From NCBI GenBank assembly GCA_029531795.1, contig JAPEIS010000005.1, positions 1,114,001 through 1,178,000 of the forward strand: 64,000 nucleotides of DNA, written 5' to 3'. The notes under the pieces are model-generated. The model had not been told where the DNA came from, did not search any database, and worked only from the letters and a program-made list of their open reading frames with translations. The translations under genes and the position numbers were made by a program. The stretch is from Sclerotinia nivalis (lineage: Eukaryota; Ascomycota; Leotiomycetes; Helotiales; Sclerotiniaceae). Shown piece by piece: positions 1-10,763 of this stretch (the first letter of the stretch is position 1; every line of letters starts with the position of its first letter).

Positions 1-1720
1 TTCGAGGATGTTTTGTCGAAATTTAAAATTAGACAGTGGGAACCCTTGGGATATCAACGAATGAATGGAAAAGTGATTGATGCTAGCGTGCGGCAAAGTA
101 TATCAACCGTTCCCCAACAACAATTAATTCTCCGGATATCACAAAAGAGCGAGAATGAGTAGATGGAATGGGACGAAGAGATATCTTATAAAGCACAACG
201 CTAGAGTAGCATGCAAGGAGCAATCTACCTTGCATATAAACTCAGTATCAATCTTTCCAGAGACCGACCCGGTCAGCTGGCTTCAATTGATATTCCTCAT
301 AGCCGGTGCTTCTACGGATGAGCATTCCATACGCCGCATAGAAGAAGGTAAGGCGATGTAAAATATTACGGATAATGTATGGATACACTCTTTCCATGCA
401 TGGCTGAATAGAACTTGACATGGATCCGATATAAGATTTGCATGACTACAGGCTACTATTCCTACAACCCTGCATCTTTGCAAGGAACTGTTGGTGTGAC
501 GGTCCGTTGTGGGATTAAACTTTTACCAGATCAATGACAACTTTTGCTCAGCCTTAAGGTGAGGAAGTTTGTCAATCCAATGGTGGGAACGGTATGAACG
601 GACCGGCTCAGCGATTTTTTGCAATTTAGGAAGGTAAGACATGCTGCTCCAGTGCTTTTGCGAGAGACACTAACGTGCATCTCCTTGATATACTGGCAGA
701 ATCCAGAAGATGATAGCGGGAAGAAAAACGGTAACAAGGGTTTTGTCGACTTGAACGGATGTTACCCATCCTTCGCCAAATATGCAACTTGGAATGAATA
801 TCAGGAGAGAATATGCAGAGATCTCGCCTAGGCAATGTAGTGTATCCATCTAAGTGGTATTTTGACCTCTAGGCTCAATCTTTGTAATACCTCCGAAACA
901 CTGCATGAAAACCTCATGCTGATTAATACTTTGTTGAGATGCGTCTGCGTCTGTAACGCGGACATGCGGGCCGGCTTCGCCTCCAATGAGCTTTCGTGTG
1001 TACCATAATCATGATCGTCGATTTGGGAATGTATATATACGATCTGGAACTTATTATATTGACCACTCGGAAAAGTATGAAAATATTTTGAAGGATAAGT
1101 TGAATGTAGATCTCGATGCTATGGTCGCTTTATTTATTTGCTTTACCTCGAGGTGTGTATGTGAGTATATGAAGTGTGAGCTTAGGAAGTACGCAGTAGA
1201 GTTTCGGCAATTCTTGGTACTGACCGAACTGTACTAACTAATTATGGATAAGTTCCAGAAGCTATGAGCGATCCAGTCATGTGATATGATATCATGTGAC
1301 TGTGTAATCTCATCTAAACGCCACAGTGGAGATTCATTAATGCCATCCCGGTGAGAGACTTGCATTGTGATTTCCGAGCAACGATACTCACCAATTTTTA
1401 TCTTGAAGCATACTTTTACATGCCCATGTCTATGCCTTTACAGTTTCAAGCTCACTTCATATGGTACTTGTACTCTTATCGGGAGAAGTAAGAAGTTTGC
1501 CTCATTTCTCTACCCAGCTCAGCTTCACCTACCTACTCACTTACACTTACAACTAATTTAGTTATCAGCTCTAATCCTAATTCTAAACCTCAACTTTCTT
1601 CTTCACATCCGTTCAATTATGCCCATGCAAGATCTCTACAACATTTCGTGAAACCTAAGTCTTACCATAAATTGTTGCAATATATCTGCATGTCATCTTG
1701 CATTTACATATCCCATTATA
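1..1720. other. Intergenic, no supported gene
   Basis: Only short open frames without recognisable domains occur here (the longest about 83 codons near 986-1237), and none has convincing splice structure or codon pattern. A short direct repeat of TCATGTGA lies near 1276-1300. The last few hundred bases are the promoter and 5' UTR of the DUF202 gene that starts at 1721. Confidence 0.5.
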
Positions 1721-2763
1721 ATGGCTGAAACACCAAGCCATCGTCGATCCCTTGAAGAACCCGATGAGCCACCCGAACCATCATCACCAGAAAGAGATCA
1801 ATGGGAATCCACTGAACTTTCAGAATTGGCCCACATAAGACAAAATTATACAAACGCTTCATCTTCTCATGCATTAGGTCCTGGTAGTACAGCACCTACT
1901 GGATTTTTCGGTCGATTAACCTATGATGTCTCAAAGTTCTGGAGACACCAAATCAGTGTAACTGTTGACCATGTTGCATGTAGAGACCATTTAGGTACGT
2001 ATCATTACTTTTATCCTTTTTCATCGATCCGATTCAGACGATCTATAATGACAAGGTACATTTACCAATTATAAAATTCGGGGATTCAGGGCCGAAATAC
2101 TTCTGTCAGCTGAGATTTTATTTTCACCTATGTACAGTACTCTTCCTATGTGTCTATCAGAATCTGTATACTTAGTATTGACATTCTTCATTGTATCTGG
2201 TTCTTGCCTCAGTATTGATATGTCCCTTTGCTCTATGTGTTCACTGTCTATAATTTCGTAAATGAACTTACTAACTTATTCCTACCAGCCGTGGAAAGAA
2301 CTTTCCTAGCGTATCTCAGGACTTCATTGGCCTTGTCAATGTTAGGGGTATCGGTTGCACAACTATTGTATGTGCTTAACTAACTTGGAAGTACTATGAC
2401 ATTTTACTGATGTATATACAGCCGTTTGCAGCATTCCCCCACGCCAAATCCATTATTAGGGTTCTTCGTACTTGGGAAACCTCTAGCTTGTATATGTCAA
2501 GTTGCTGCAATAACAACTTTGTTGATAGGAATTATCAGAAGTTGGAGACACCAAAACGCTATCGTGAGAGGTAAAGCTCTCTCAGGAGGGTTTGAAGTCA
2601 TTATCATTGGAGCTGGATTTTTCTTTGTGAGTGAAGTTCAGCATCGTGACTTATGATATGTCATTGAACGAACACTGCTGACATAAGTTAGATATTTCTA
2701 GCATTCCTTATACTTCTAATTGCTGTGGACATTTTAAAAGAAGATTTGAAGTCCGATAAGTGA
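1721..2763 (+). CDS. DUF202 (YidH-type) integral membrane protein
   Basis: Four exons are supported by phase and splice signals: 1721-1994, 2289-2367, 2422-2626 and 2692-2763, giving 209 aa. The first ~85 residues are hydrophilic and rich in Pro, Ser and Glu. The DUF202 core follows with the signature ERTFLAYLRTS at about residues 94-104, split from the N-terminal part by intron 1. Three hydrophobic segments lie near residues 105-118, 139-156 and 175-200, and the tail is short and charged (ILKEDLKSDK). Intron 3 has two possible acceptors. Only the one at 2690-2691 keeps the last membrane helix open, the other gives an immediate stop. Small three-helix DUF202 proteins occur in bacteria and fungi, in some fungi as part of vacuolar transporter chaperone-related proteins. 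The exact role is unknown. The start is the first ATG before the acidic tail, with no in-frame alternative. Confidence 0.85.
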
Positions 2764-4176
2764 TGATGTTATTAGTTGACTTCGAGGTATTGAAATGCCT
2801 CGGACCAATGGCCTCTACTTCGGACTCTTCGGACCCTTCGGACTAGCGTATCTTGAGGCAACTTACTACAAACATGTTCATCTGACTTTATTTCATTGGG
2901 GGAATCGGGGAGCTTTATATTGATAGCCAAGAACATGCATACCCGTCGCCACGTGCTTGAAATATATTGGGAGCAGGGGAGAAGTATGGTCATGTTGCTC
3001 TTCAGACTCTGACTGCGGACCAACGGAAAGAATTCACTACAAATCTGGGGTTCTTCTGCATGAAACATCATTGACGGATAAATTTAGACGGCATATGTAG
3101 CCAAAATGGCACCAACTGCGGGAAATTTGCTATAGTTCCGGAGGTTGAGGATGAAAGTGTATGTGCCTTCATCAATCCCCTTTGCAGTAAGTAGTCTTTT
3201 TCAGCGTATTGCTTCACTCATGTTCTTGTATACAGCAGAAGAGAAATAAGGAAGTCAGAGATCGTAGATATCCATCATCTGACAAGGCAATCTTAGCGAT
3301 AGTTAATTTCATGAAATCATTGAATATATGACTGTGATACATTGAGTAATATTTTATCATCATGTTTTCAACGGACTCAACTGATCAAACATCTACTTTT
3401 GATCAAGCAAGTATTGGGCTTTTCATTTGATACATATATTTATGAGATTCAATATATTGGACCTCTAACTCTGATGACAATGGATCATCAATGACCATGA
3501 ATGAGATATGATCACATGATTATAAGTCACATGTTGTTCACCAAAAAGAAGATTTCAAGCATGCTCGGATGTCCGTACACACCCGTAGTACAGTTACTGC
3601 TCCGTCCAGTAGTACTTTTATTCAGCTCTTTAAGATTCTTCTATACTCGAGTATTAGTAAAATTTCTTTTCATTTCTAAAAGCTTATTTTCATTTTACTA
3701 ATTCTGATAATTTGAGTCGATTCATTCACTCCTAATAAGATTCTCTTCTAATTTTCATAATTACTTCCTGTACAATTAATTTATTCCTTTCTCCTTTTCT
3801 TTTCTTTTCATTTTTTTCTTTTCATTTTTTTTTCATTACAGAATAATTACTATTCATTGCTCGGACGTTTGGTTTAGGATATTAATAAACCTTTTGGGTA
3901 CAAATTAAGGGATTAAAATCAATATAATTGATAAGGGATTGGATGAGATCCGAAATCCAAAATATCGCGAGACACAACAAACCACAAATATTCAAGAGGG
4001 GCGTCATCTTTAAATCATCTGTACCACGCCACATCTTTTCAAATACAAATACAAATACAAATACAAATACCAATACCAATACAATTACACTTCTTTCAAT
4101 ACCTTCACCGACTCTTTTCAACAACAATCTAAGGTTCTGGTAAAGAAAGAGTGTATCACTCTTTAAATCTTCAGAG
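2764..4176. other. Intergenic region and 5' leader of the zinc transporter
   Basis: No supported gene. Near 2810-2850 there is a short run of CTTCGGAC-type units. From about 3770 to 3835 there is a long pyrimidine (T/C) tract, and at 4041-4084 a hexanucleotide microsatellite. Both lie in the probable promoter or 5' UTR of the transporter that starts at 4177. Confidence 0.5.
4041..4084. repeat. (AAATAC)n microsatellite in a 5' leader
   Basis: Five AAATAC units followed by CAATAC variants, about 90-130 bp upstream of the zinc transporter ATG and so probably in its 5' UTR or core promoter. Confidence 0.85.
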
Positions 4177-6003
4177 ATGGCTTGGTCAAAGTCAACGCGT
4201 ATTCTGGTCATGCTATTGATCGATGGCGTATTTTTTATCGTGGAATTAGGTGTTGGTTTATGGGTTGGATCATTGGCATTAATGGCAGATGCTTTTCACA
4301 TGGTAACATGATTCAAGAGGGAATGAAGCTGTCTTTATACTAACATCTACCTAGTTGAACGATATCATTTCTCTCGCTGTTGGTCTTTGGGCTGTTAAAG
4401 CTGCACGAAGAAACACTACTGATAAATATTCTTTTGGCGTAAGTGGTTACACAAATCGAGGACTTCCGAACGGAAAGCTACTTTACCAAGACGGCAACTA
4501 ACCGTTCTATAGTTTTTGAGAGCCGAAATCCTTGGAGCCTTTTTCAATGCAGTCTTCCTTATCGCCCTGTGCGTATCAATCGTTCTCGAAGCTGTCGGAC
4601 GTTTCTTCGATCCACCTGAAATCGGAGAACCAAAACTTATACTTATTGTTGGATCGTTGGGATTGGCGTCGAACCTTGCTGGATTCTTCGTATTAGGTGG
4701 ACATGGTCATTCTCATGGTCCAGGAGATGGACATTCCCATGGAGATGAAGTCAGCGCTGCGGAAGAAGGGCATGCGCATAGTCATACTCATGAGCACGGA
4801 TACGAACCATATAGAGATGAGATTAACGAAGAAAATGGAATCGCAGCCGAAGTATTCCCCGAAGCCGTCGTCGCAAAAGCTACCGCCAAACGCCAAGTAC
4901 AATTTACAAAGCCCGATGAAGATGCTTCGACAGCTCGTGATAGCAGCAGTATCATGACTAGATCGCCCAGCAGAAGTTCCAGACAACACACTCATCGAAG
5001 ACGAACAAGCAAATCTCAATTCTCTAGCTTGGATAATATTAGCATTCATCCAGCAAGCTTTCGACAAGATATTATTGCTGCAAGCAAGACACAATTGGAT
5101 GGAATTGATAGCGAGGATTCCAGCGAACCAGATGATGATGCTCATGTTAAATCCGGACCCGCACCGACTGAAAACAGTCCTCTTCTTTCACATACACACG
5201 ATGATCACTCAGAGGCTCACGCTCATAGCCATGATCACGGGGATGGAGGCCATCATCATGAACATCGCACAAGTCATCAATCTAAGCATGCGGCACATAA
5301 TCACAACAACAAATCTAAGAAGAAGTCCGGTGGTCATGGTCACAATCATGATGACATGGGAATGAACGCTATGATTCTTCATGTTATTGGTGATGCTCTT
5401 GGAAATGTTGGGGTCATCGTCACTGCTTTGATTATTTGGTTGACTAATTGGCCTGGTCGTTTATATGCTGATCCTGCTGTATCACTTTTTATTACCATCA
5501 TCATTCTTCGATCTTGCATTCCATTAACCAAAGCTACCGCACAAATCTTACTTCAAGCTACACCTGATTCAATAGATGTCGCCCTTATCAAAGAAGACAT
5601 TGAAAATTTCGAAGCTGTGAAGGGTTGTCATCATGTCCATATCTGGCAACTCAGCGATTCTCAACTCGTTGCGTCTATGCATATTCAAGTTGCCTTCCCT
5701 ATTGGTGAAGATGGAGGAGAAAAATATATGCAGCTATCTAAGGAAATTCGAGAATGCTTACACGGTCATGGTATTCATAGCGCAACTCTTCAACCGGAAT
5801 TTTGCCTCGACAAAGATCATGATCATATCTTTAATGGTGAATCCGTAGGACTAGACGGACAAGCCCAAAACAAATGCGGAATGGAGGATGATGATTCCTG
5901 TTTATTGGAATGTGTTGATAATTGCAAGGGAAAAGGTTGTTGTTCAACACAGGCAGTAGAGCCTCAACATGACCACTCGGATCATGATGGTCACTCCCAT
6001 TAG
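4177..6003 (+). CDS. ZRC1: ZRC1/COT1-type zinc transporter (cation diffusion facilitator)
   Basis: Exons 4177-4302, 4355-4438 and 4513-6003 give 566 aa; both introns are phase 0. The protein has the six-helix CDF architecture. The paired metal-site motifs HxxxD are visible in TM2 (H41, D45; HMLND) and TM5 (H360, D364; HVIGD). RAEILGAFFNAVFLIALC after intron 2 is typical of ZRC1/COT1. Between TM4 and TM5 lies an unusually long cytosolic loop, about residues 133-355, with three His clusters, Ser/Arg-rich stretches and acidic patches. The C-terminal domain ends in a Cys-rich stretch followed by a final His/Asp tail. The family moves Zn2+ (also Co2+/Cd2+) from cytosol into the vacuole in exchange for protons, giving metal tolerance. 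Confidence in family is high. Substrate and location are inferred from yeast Zrc1. Confidence 0.95.
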
Positions 6004-6723
6004 ATTCCCTTTTTCTTTTCTTTTGTTCAGTATGTCTTAAGTTTTACGAAAATGGCACACTTCTTCTTCTCATGTAAGATGTCATTTTCTGGTTGGTTCT
6101 TTCCTTGGCTTCGTATTTGCACTGCGGGACTGGGTACATACATACATATACAGTCGAATAGACTTGAGCTTTAATGATGGGTGTCAAGATTTGCAATATG
6201 GCCTTATGGAGTGGATTGGTTGATTAATCTTTGCTGGCGTGAAGAGAAGGGCAAGCGATAGGAAAGAGAAAGGGCGGATGGGTTCATCATCTATTATTTC
6301 GTGAACGAAAGAGAGGATGAAAGGGGGAAGACATTTTTAATGGTGGACAAAAAGAAGAGGAAACTTTGTACAGTATGAATGAATGAATGATTTGTAGGGT
6401 ATAAAAGTTACTTGGTGGGTTATTGGGCTGGCTGATGGGTTGATTTGCTTGTCGGTTCGCTTGTTGGGTTGATGAGATGGATGCAATGCATGAGATAGGA
6501 TGGATGAGCAATACAATCAATGATTTACATAAAAAGATTCTGTGTATCTGCGTATCCCCCCCAATCCTCCCCACACCTCCCCATCCCCCTCTATTTCCCA
6601 AAACAAAGCTAAGAAATCTAACAGACCAGGTTCACGAGATCTTTGCTGCGCCCCGTTTCCGTACTCGTAGCTCTATTCAATAAATACTTCATGTTCCTTT
6701 GAAAGTGGAGCGGTGGCTTATAT
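6004..6723. other. 3' flank of the zinc transporter, no gene seen
   Basis: This holds the probable 3' UTR of the transporter and simple-sequence stretches (GAATGAATGA near 6375, C-rich near 6558-6595). The open frames on both strands here are low complexity and not credible genes. Confidence 0.5.
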
Positions 6724-6736
6724 AGTATTGGGTATG

Positions 6737-7686
6737 AGGAGGGCGAAGATTCAACACCTGTACGTGGTGCCCTCTACGAACCTCCAGCTTTCTATTGAGA
6801 GTCTGCAGAGCTAAGATTGAATCATTTGATGGAATCGGATATATTGGAAGAGATAGAGAGGGTTTCCCGATTGCGATATTCACGATGGAAGGGTTATTAC
6901 GATTTTACAGTATTAATATCTTCGAAAGGATGAACGAATATCAATCCAAAATATGGACGATGATTATAGAAGCCTTGATTAGATTCAATATTTGCTATCG
7001 ATTATTACTTCAATACGAGATATGATATACCTAATAAGTCCCTTTTATTCCAGAAGGATCTTTTCGATATAGAATTTATTATTGTTTTATTTGCATTTTA
7101 TATCTTTTTTTTTTCGATAATCGATTATCGAAAACACATTCATTTTATCATTACGATTATTACGAAACAGAGAATATTATCATCTATCAATTAATATTAT
7201 ACTTTAAACATCGATACGATATTACACCTCTTCCTCGATTTTACGAAAATATTTTTTATATATATACAGTAGGGTTAAGGCCACGCTCTACTATCATTAT
7301 ATTCAAACGACCGATATTCCATTCAACGATTTCGATTATTTACATTCTAACAAAGCTAAAGATCATTACATTTAGGAAAGCATACAAAGGAGCTAATGAA
7401 TAGATTCAAACTAAAGAGAATGGTATCTTTTAATTGCTTTTCATTAGTATAAGGATTTTTCTATTATACTGAAGGTAATCTTGATAGAGATGATTTTTGA
7501 TTTTTGTAGGAAATGGATATCGGAATAGTAGATTAAATCGAAGAAGAAGATTATATCAATGGGATACTTTAATTAGCAAGGGATAAAGAGAGAATAAGGA
7601 AGGAAAGGTTTCAGAGAATAAAGATATCGGGCTTTGTTCCTCAGTATTAGTTTTCACTTACCCTCAATCAACATTTCAAAAGTTGA
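6737..7686 (+). repeat. Left arm of ~0.95-kb inverted repeat (outer retroposon copy)
   Basis: It aligns over nearly its whole length with the reverse complement of 7820-8769. Because the inner copy is inverted relative to the outer one, the locus is a large foldback with a loop of only about 150 bp, made of the inner copy's 3' end. This arm includes a perfect 24-bp palindrome at 7111-7134, which has one mismatch in the other arm (near 8379-8402). Confidence 0.85.
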
Positions 7687-8769
7687 TTGATTGATTGATT
7701 GATTTAACGTCCACACTGAGTCTAAGACTATCTAGGACGGCTAGGGGCTCTATGAGCTCCTAGTTGATGCTATGGGGAGTTGTATGCTAGCTAACATACA
7801 GTTTGTATAGTTTGGGTTTCTTTTCAACCTTTGAAATGTTGATTGAGGGCAAGTGAAAACTAATACTGGGGAACAAAGCCCGATATCTTCATCCTCTAAG
7901 ACCTTTCCTTCCTCGCTCTCCCCCTACCCCTTGCTAATTAAAGCATCCCACTGATATAATCTTCTTCTTCGACCCAATCTGCTATTCCGACACCACTTCC
8001 CACAAAGGTCAAGAGTCATCTCCGTCAAGATTACCTCCAGCACAGCAAAAGGGTCCTCATACTAATGAAAAGCAACTGGAAGGCACCATTCTCCTCAGCT
8101 CGAACTCATTCATTAGCTCCTTTGCATGCCTTCCTAAATGTGATGATCTCCAGCTTTGTTTGAATGTAAATAATCGAAACCGCCGAATGGAATATCGGTC
8201 GTTTGAATGTAATGATAATGGGGCGTGGCCCTAACCCTACCCACACATACACAAAAAATATTTTTGTAAAATCGAGGAAAAAATGTAATATCGTATCGAT
8301 GCCCAGAGTATAGCATTAGTTGATAGATGATGGTATTCTCTGTTTCGTAATAATCGTAGTGTTAAAATGAATGTGTTTTCGATAATCGATTGTCGAAAAA
8401 AGGTATAAAATGCGAATAAAACAGTAGCAAATTCCGTATCGAAAAGACCCTTCTGGAATAGAAGGGACTTATTAGGTGTATCATACCTCGTATTGAGGTA
8501 ATAGTCGATGGCAGATGTTGAATCTAACCAGGGCTTCTGTAGCCATCGTCCGTATTTTGGGTTGATGTTCGTTCATCCTTTCGAAGATATTGATGCTGTA
8601 AAATCGTAATAACCCCTTCATCGTGAATATCGTAATCGGGAAACCCTCTCTCTCTCTTCCAATGTATCCGATTCCATCAAATGACTCAATCTTAGCTCTG
8701 CAGACTCTCAATAGAGAGCTGAAGGTTCGTAGAGGGCACCACGTACAGGTGTTGAGTCTTCGCCCTCCC
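7687..8769 (-). mobile_element. Inner full-length copy of the (ATCA)n-tailed retroposon
   Basis: This copy is about 1083 bp. Read on the minus strand it starts GGGAGGGCGAAGACTC at 8769 and ends in (ATCA)n at 7687. It is flanked by an exact 13-bp direct repeat, TTTCAAAAGTTGA, at 7674-7686 and 8770-8782, which is sequence of the outer copy. It therefore landed inside the outer element. It is less decayed than the outer copy. Most differences seen by eye are C or G here against T or A in the outer copy. A 76-codon frame (8481-8711, minus) has the same length and frame as in the outer copy but begins with TTG, not ATG. Confidence 0.8.
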
Positions 8770-10517
8770 TTTCAAAAGTTGAAAAGAAACCCAAACTATA
8801 CAAATTGTATACTAACTAGTATACAACTCCCTATATCATTTGCTAAAAGCCCACAAGGCCCTTAACCGTCTTAAATAGTTTTGGACTCAGTGTAGACGTT
8901 AATTCAATCAATCAATCAATCAATCAATCAGTATTGGGTATGGGACACGGGATTTGGGACACGGGATTTGGGATACGAAGTAGGGCTAAGGAGGGGCAAA
9001 ATGAGATGAGGAGCTGGGCAAGCACGAATGCGGAGTGCAGAAGTAAGGAAGAATGAACTGGGTGAATATTTGAGAATTACGTTATTAAGTCCACTGGTTT
9101 TATATCTCTTCACGATTGTGACTGAGGAGGAGTGGAGTATCATGGTGTCTGATTCTCTATTTGGATGTAAAGAATGAGTTTACCGAGGATGAGTTCCTTG
9201 AGATACAAGTGATAAGCAATAATTTGGGATACACAAGGGGTGAAATAGGTATGAAGATCAGTAAGCGAATCTGAAAGAGTTTCCACTTTCTTATTCTTCT
9301 AGTGTTGTAGATTGAAGGAAGACGGATTGTGGCGATCAAAGATTTGTTGTTTGTGATTGATACTTTCTATCATTATTATTATAAATGTCGCCATCATATC
9401 AATATCATCATTGCCCTCAATCTATACCTTTTCACTGTTCACCCTCCCGATTTCTATTTCTCATGGTCCCTTTCCTTTTCGCCTTCTGCCTTCCATATAC
9501 CGAAACTCAAATACCTCTCCTATAAGCAAATCTTCCAATCCTCAAAGATCCTCTTATCAGAGTGAATACATGTTTCGGTTTTATATTTGTTGAGTAGAAG
9601 TGTGTTTTTATATTGTATAGATTATTTATTTACTGGAGAAAGAGAGTTGACTAGGAGAGGGGAATTTGAGAGAGGAATCTGAGAGAGGAGGTGGGCTAAA
9701 GCTAGGGAAAATGTTGGCTTGGTAAATGGCACCACAAGATATTTGTTATTTGCATTGCTTTGTCTTCTGTAGGCAAAATAAAAGCTGGAAATGGACTATT
9801 GTGGGATTGATTAAGGGGGAATTTAGGGCTGATAGTAGGTATATAAAGATTCATACAAACATATCCTAGATTTTTGAATTATTAAAATAAGTACCTCTCA
9901 GGACAACGATAGGATTTGTGAAGCCAGGAATATTCTAATAGTGCTTTATTGCAAGGTTTGTATTTGAGATTTGGGAATTAAATCTTACCTGGAAGTAGGA
10001 TGGAGTGAGTGCCTCTGTCGTCTCTTGACATCGTGGTATATCTTTGATGTTTGATGACTATTGTCACTTTTCGAATATGGTATTTCTATATTGTTGCTTA
10101 ATATAATTATTGTCATGGTCAAATGTTTATATTCATTCATGTCCCTTCTTCCTCTCTGTTCCTTCGTACCATCTCAGCTATTCATCAGTGTTTATATTCT
10201 TTGTGGCCATAGTGCTTTTGTCTACCTTCCAGCTTAGCAGTACCTTGTCATGCCCAGCGCCATGTAGATTTCTCTTTGCGTCTGCACTTCAACTGATATC
10301 CTTGTTTCATATATACTGCACAAAATCATTTTTTGGGAAGAACACTCAATAATTCATCCATACACTAGACCTCTTCATAATGCTCCAATTTCCCCGGCGT
10401 CGTATTAGGGTGCTTCCTCCCACCGATCACCACCAATAAACTCCACTCAGTACTTTTCCCTGATCAAAAGATTCTTATCTCTTCATAAAAGCATTAAAAG
10501 GGACTTAACTAGTGATC

Positions 10518-10763
10518 TGCTTAAGTCTATTATAACTTTTCGAAATTCATCCCCTAGGACTAGTTTTCACTTCCCCTACTCAATTCAAAAGATTAAGTTC
10601 ATCTCAATCGCTCAAATCATATATATAGCCAAGTTAATAAGCTAGCTTATCTTCCTTATGTTATTTGTTAGAAATTCGTAAGAGCCTTTAGCTATCTTAG
10701 ATAGTCTTAGACTCAGTGTAGACATTAATTTAATCAATCAATCAATCAATGCTTAAGTCTATT
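10518..10763 (+). mobile_element. Short SINE-like copy with 14-bp target-site duplication
   Basis: The 14-mer TGCTTAAGTCTATT is present exactly at 10518-10531 and 10750-10763. The enclosed 218-bp element (10532-10749) has a 5' block reading CCTAGGACTAGTTTTCACTT and ends with a ~60-bp conserved segment (containing TCTTAGATAGTCTTAGACTC) and an (ATCA)n tail. The 3' segment and tail are shared with the 1.1-kb copies at 6.7-8.9 kb and with the copy at 46 kb. No clear tRNA-like A and B boxes were found, so the name SINE-like rests on size, tail and duplication. Confidence 0.8.

Larger units (their letters stand above)
6724..8942. mobile_element. Nested retroposon insertion with 13-bp target-site duplication
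   Basis: The 13-mer AGTATTGGGTATG occurs exactly at 6724-6736 and 8930-8942 and brackets the whole unit. Inside is an outer element (+ orientation, 6737-7686 continued at 8783-8929, about 1.1 kb) ending in an (ATCA)n tail at 8909-8929. It is interrupted by a full-length second copy in opposite orientation (7687-8769). The direct repeat plus the simple-sequence 3' tail are what target-primed reverse transcription (non-LTR retroposition) leaves. I see no reverse transcriptase, so the element is non-autonomous. The family identity is unknown to me. Confidence 0.8.

Noticed and set aside
6724..8942. Reading the inverted repeat as a DNA transposon with long terminal inverted repeats
   Set aside because: The outer ends are not inverted copies of each other: one end is the element start and the other is an (ATCA)n tail. 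The nested duplications explain the foldback better.
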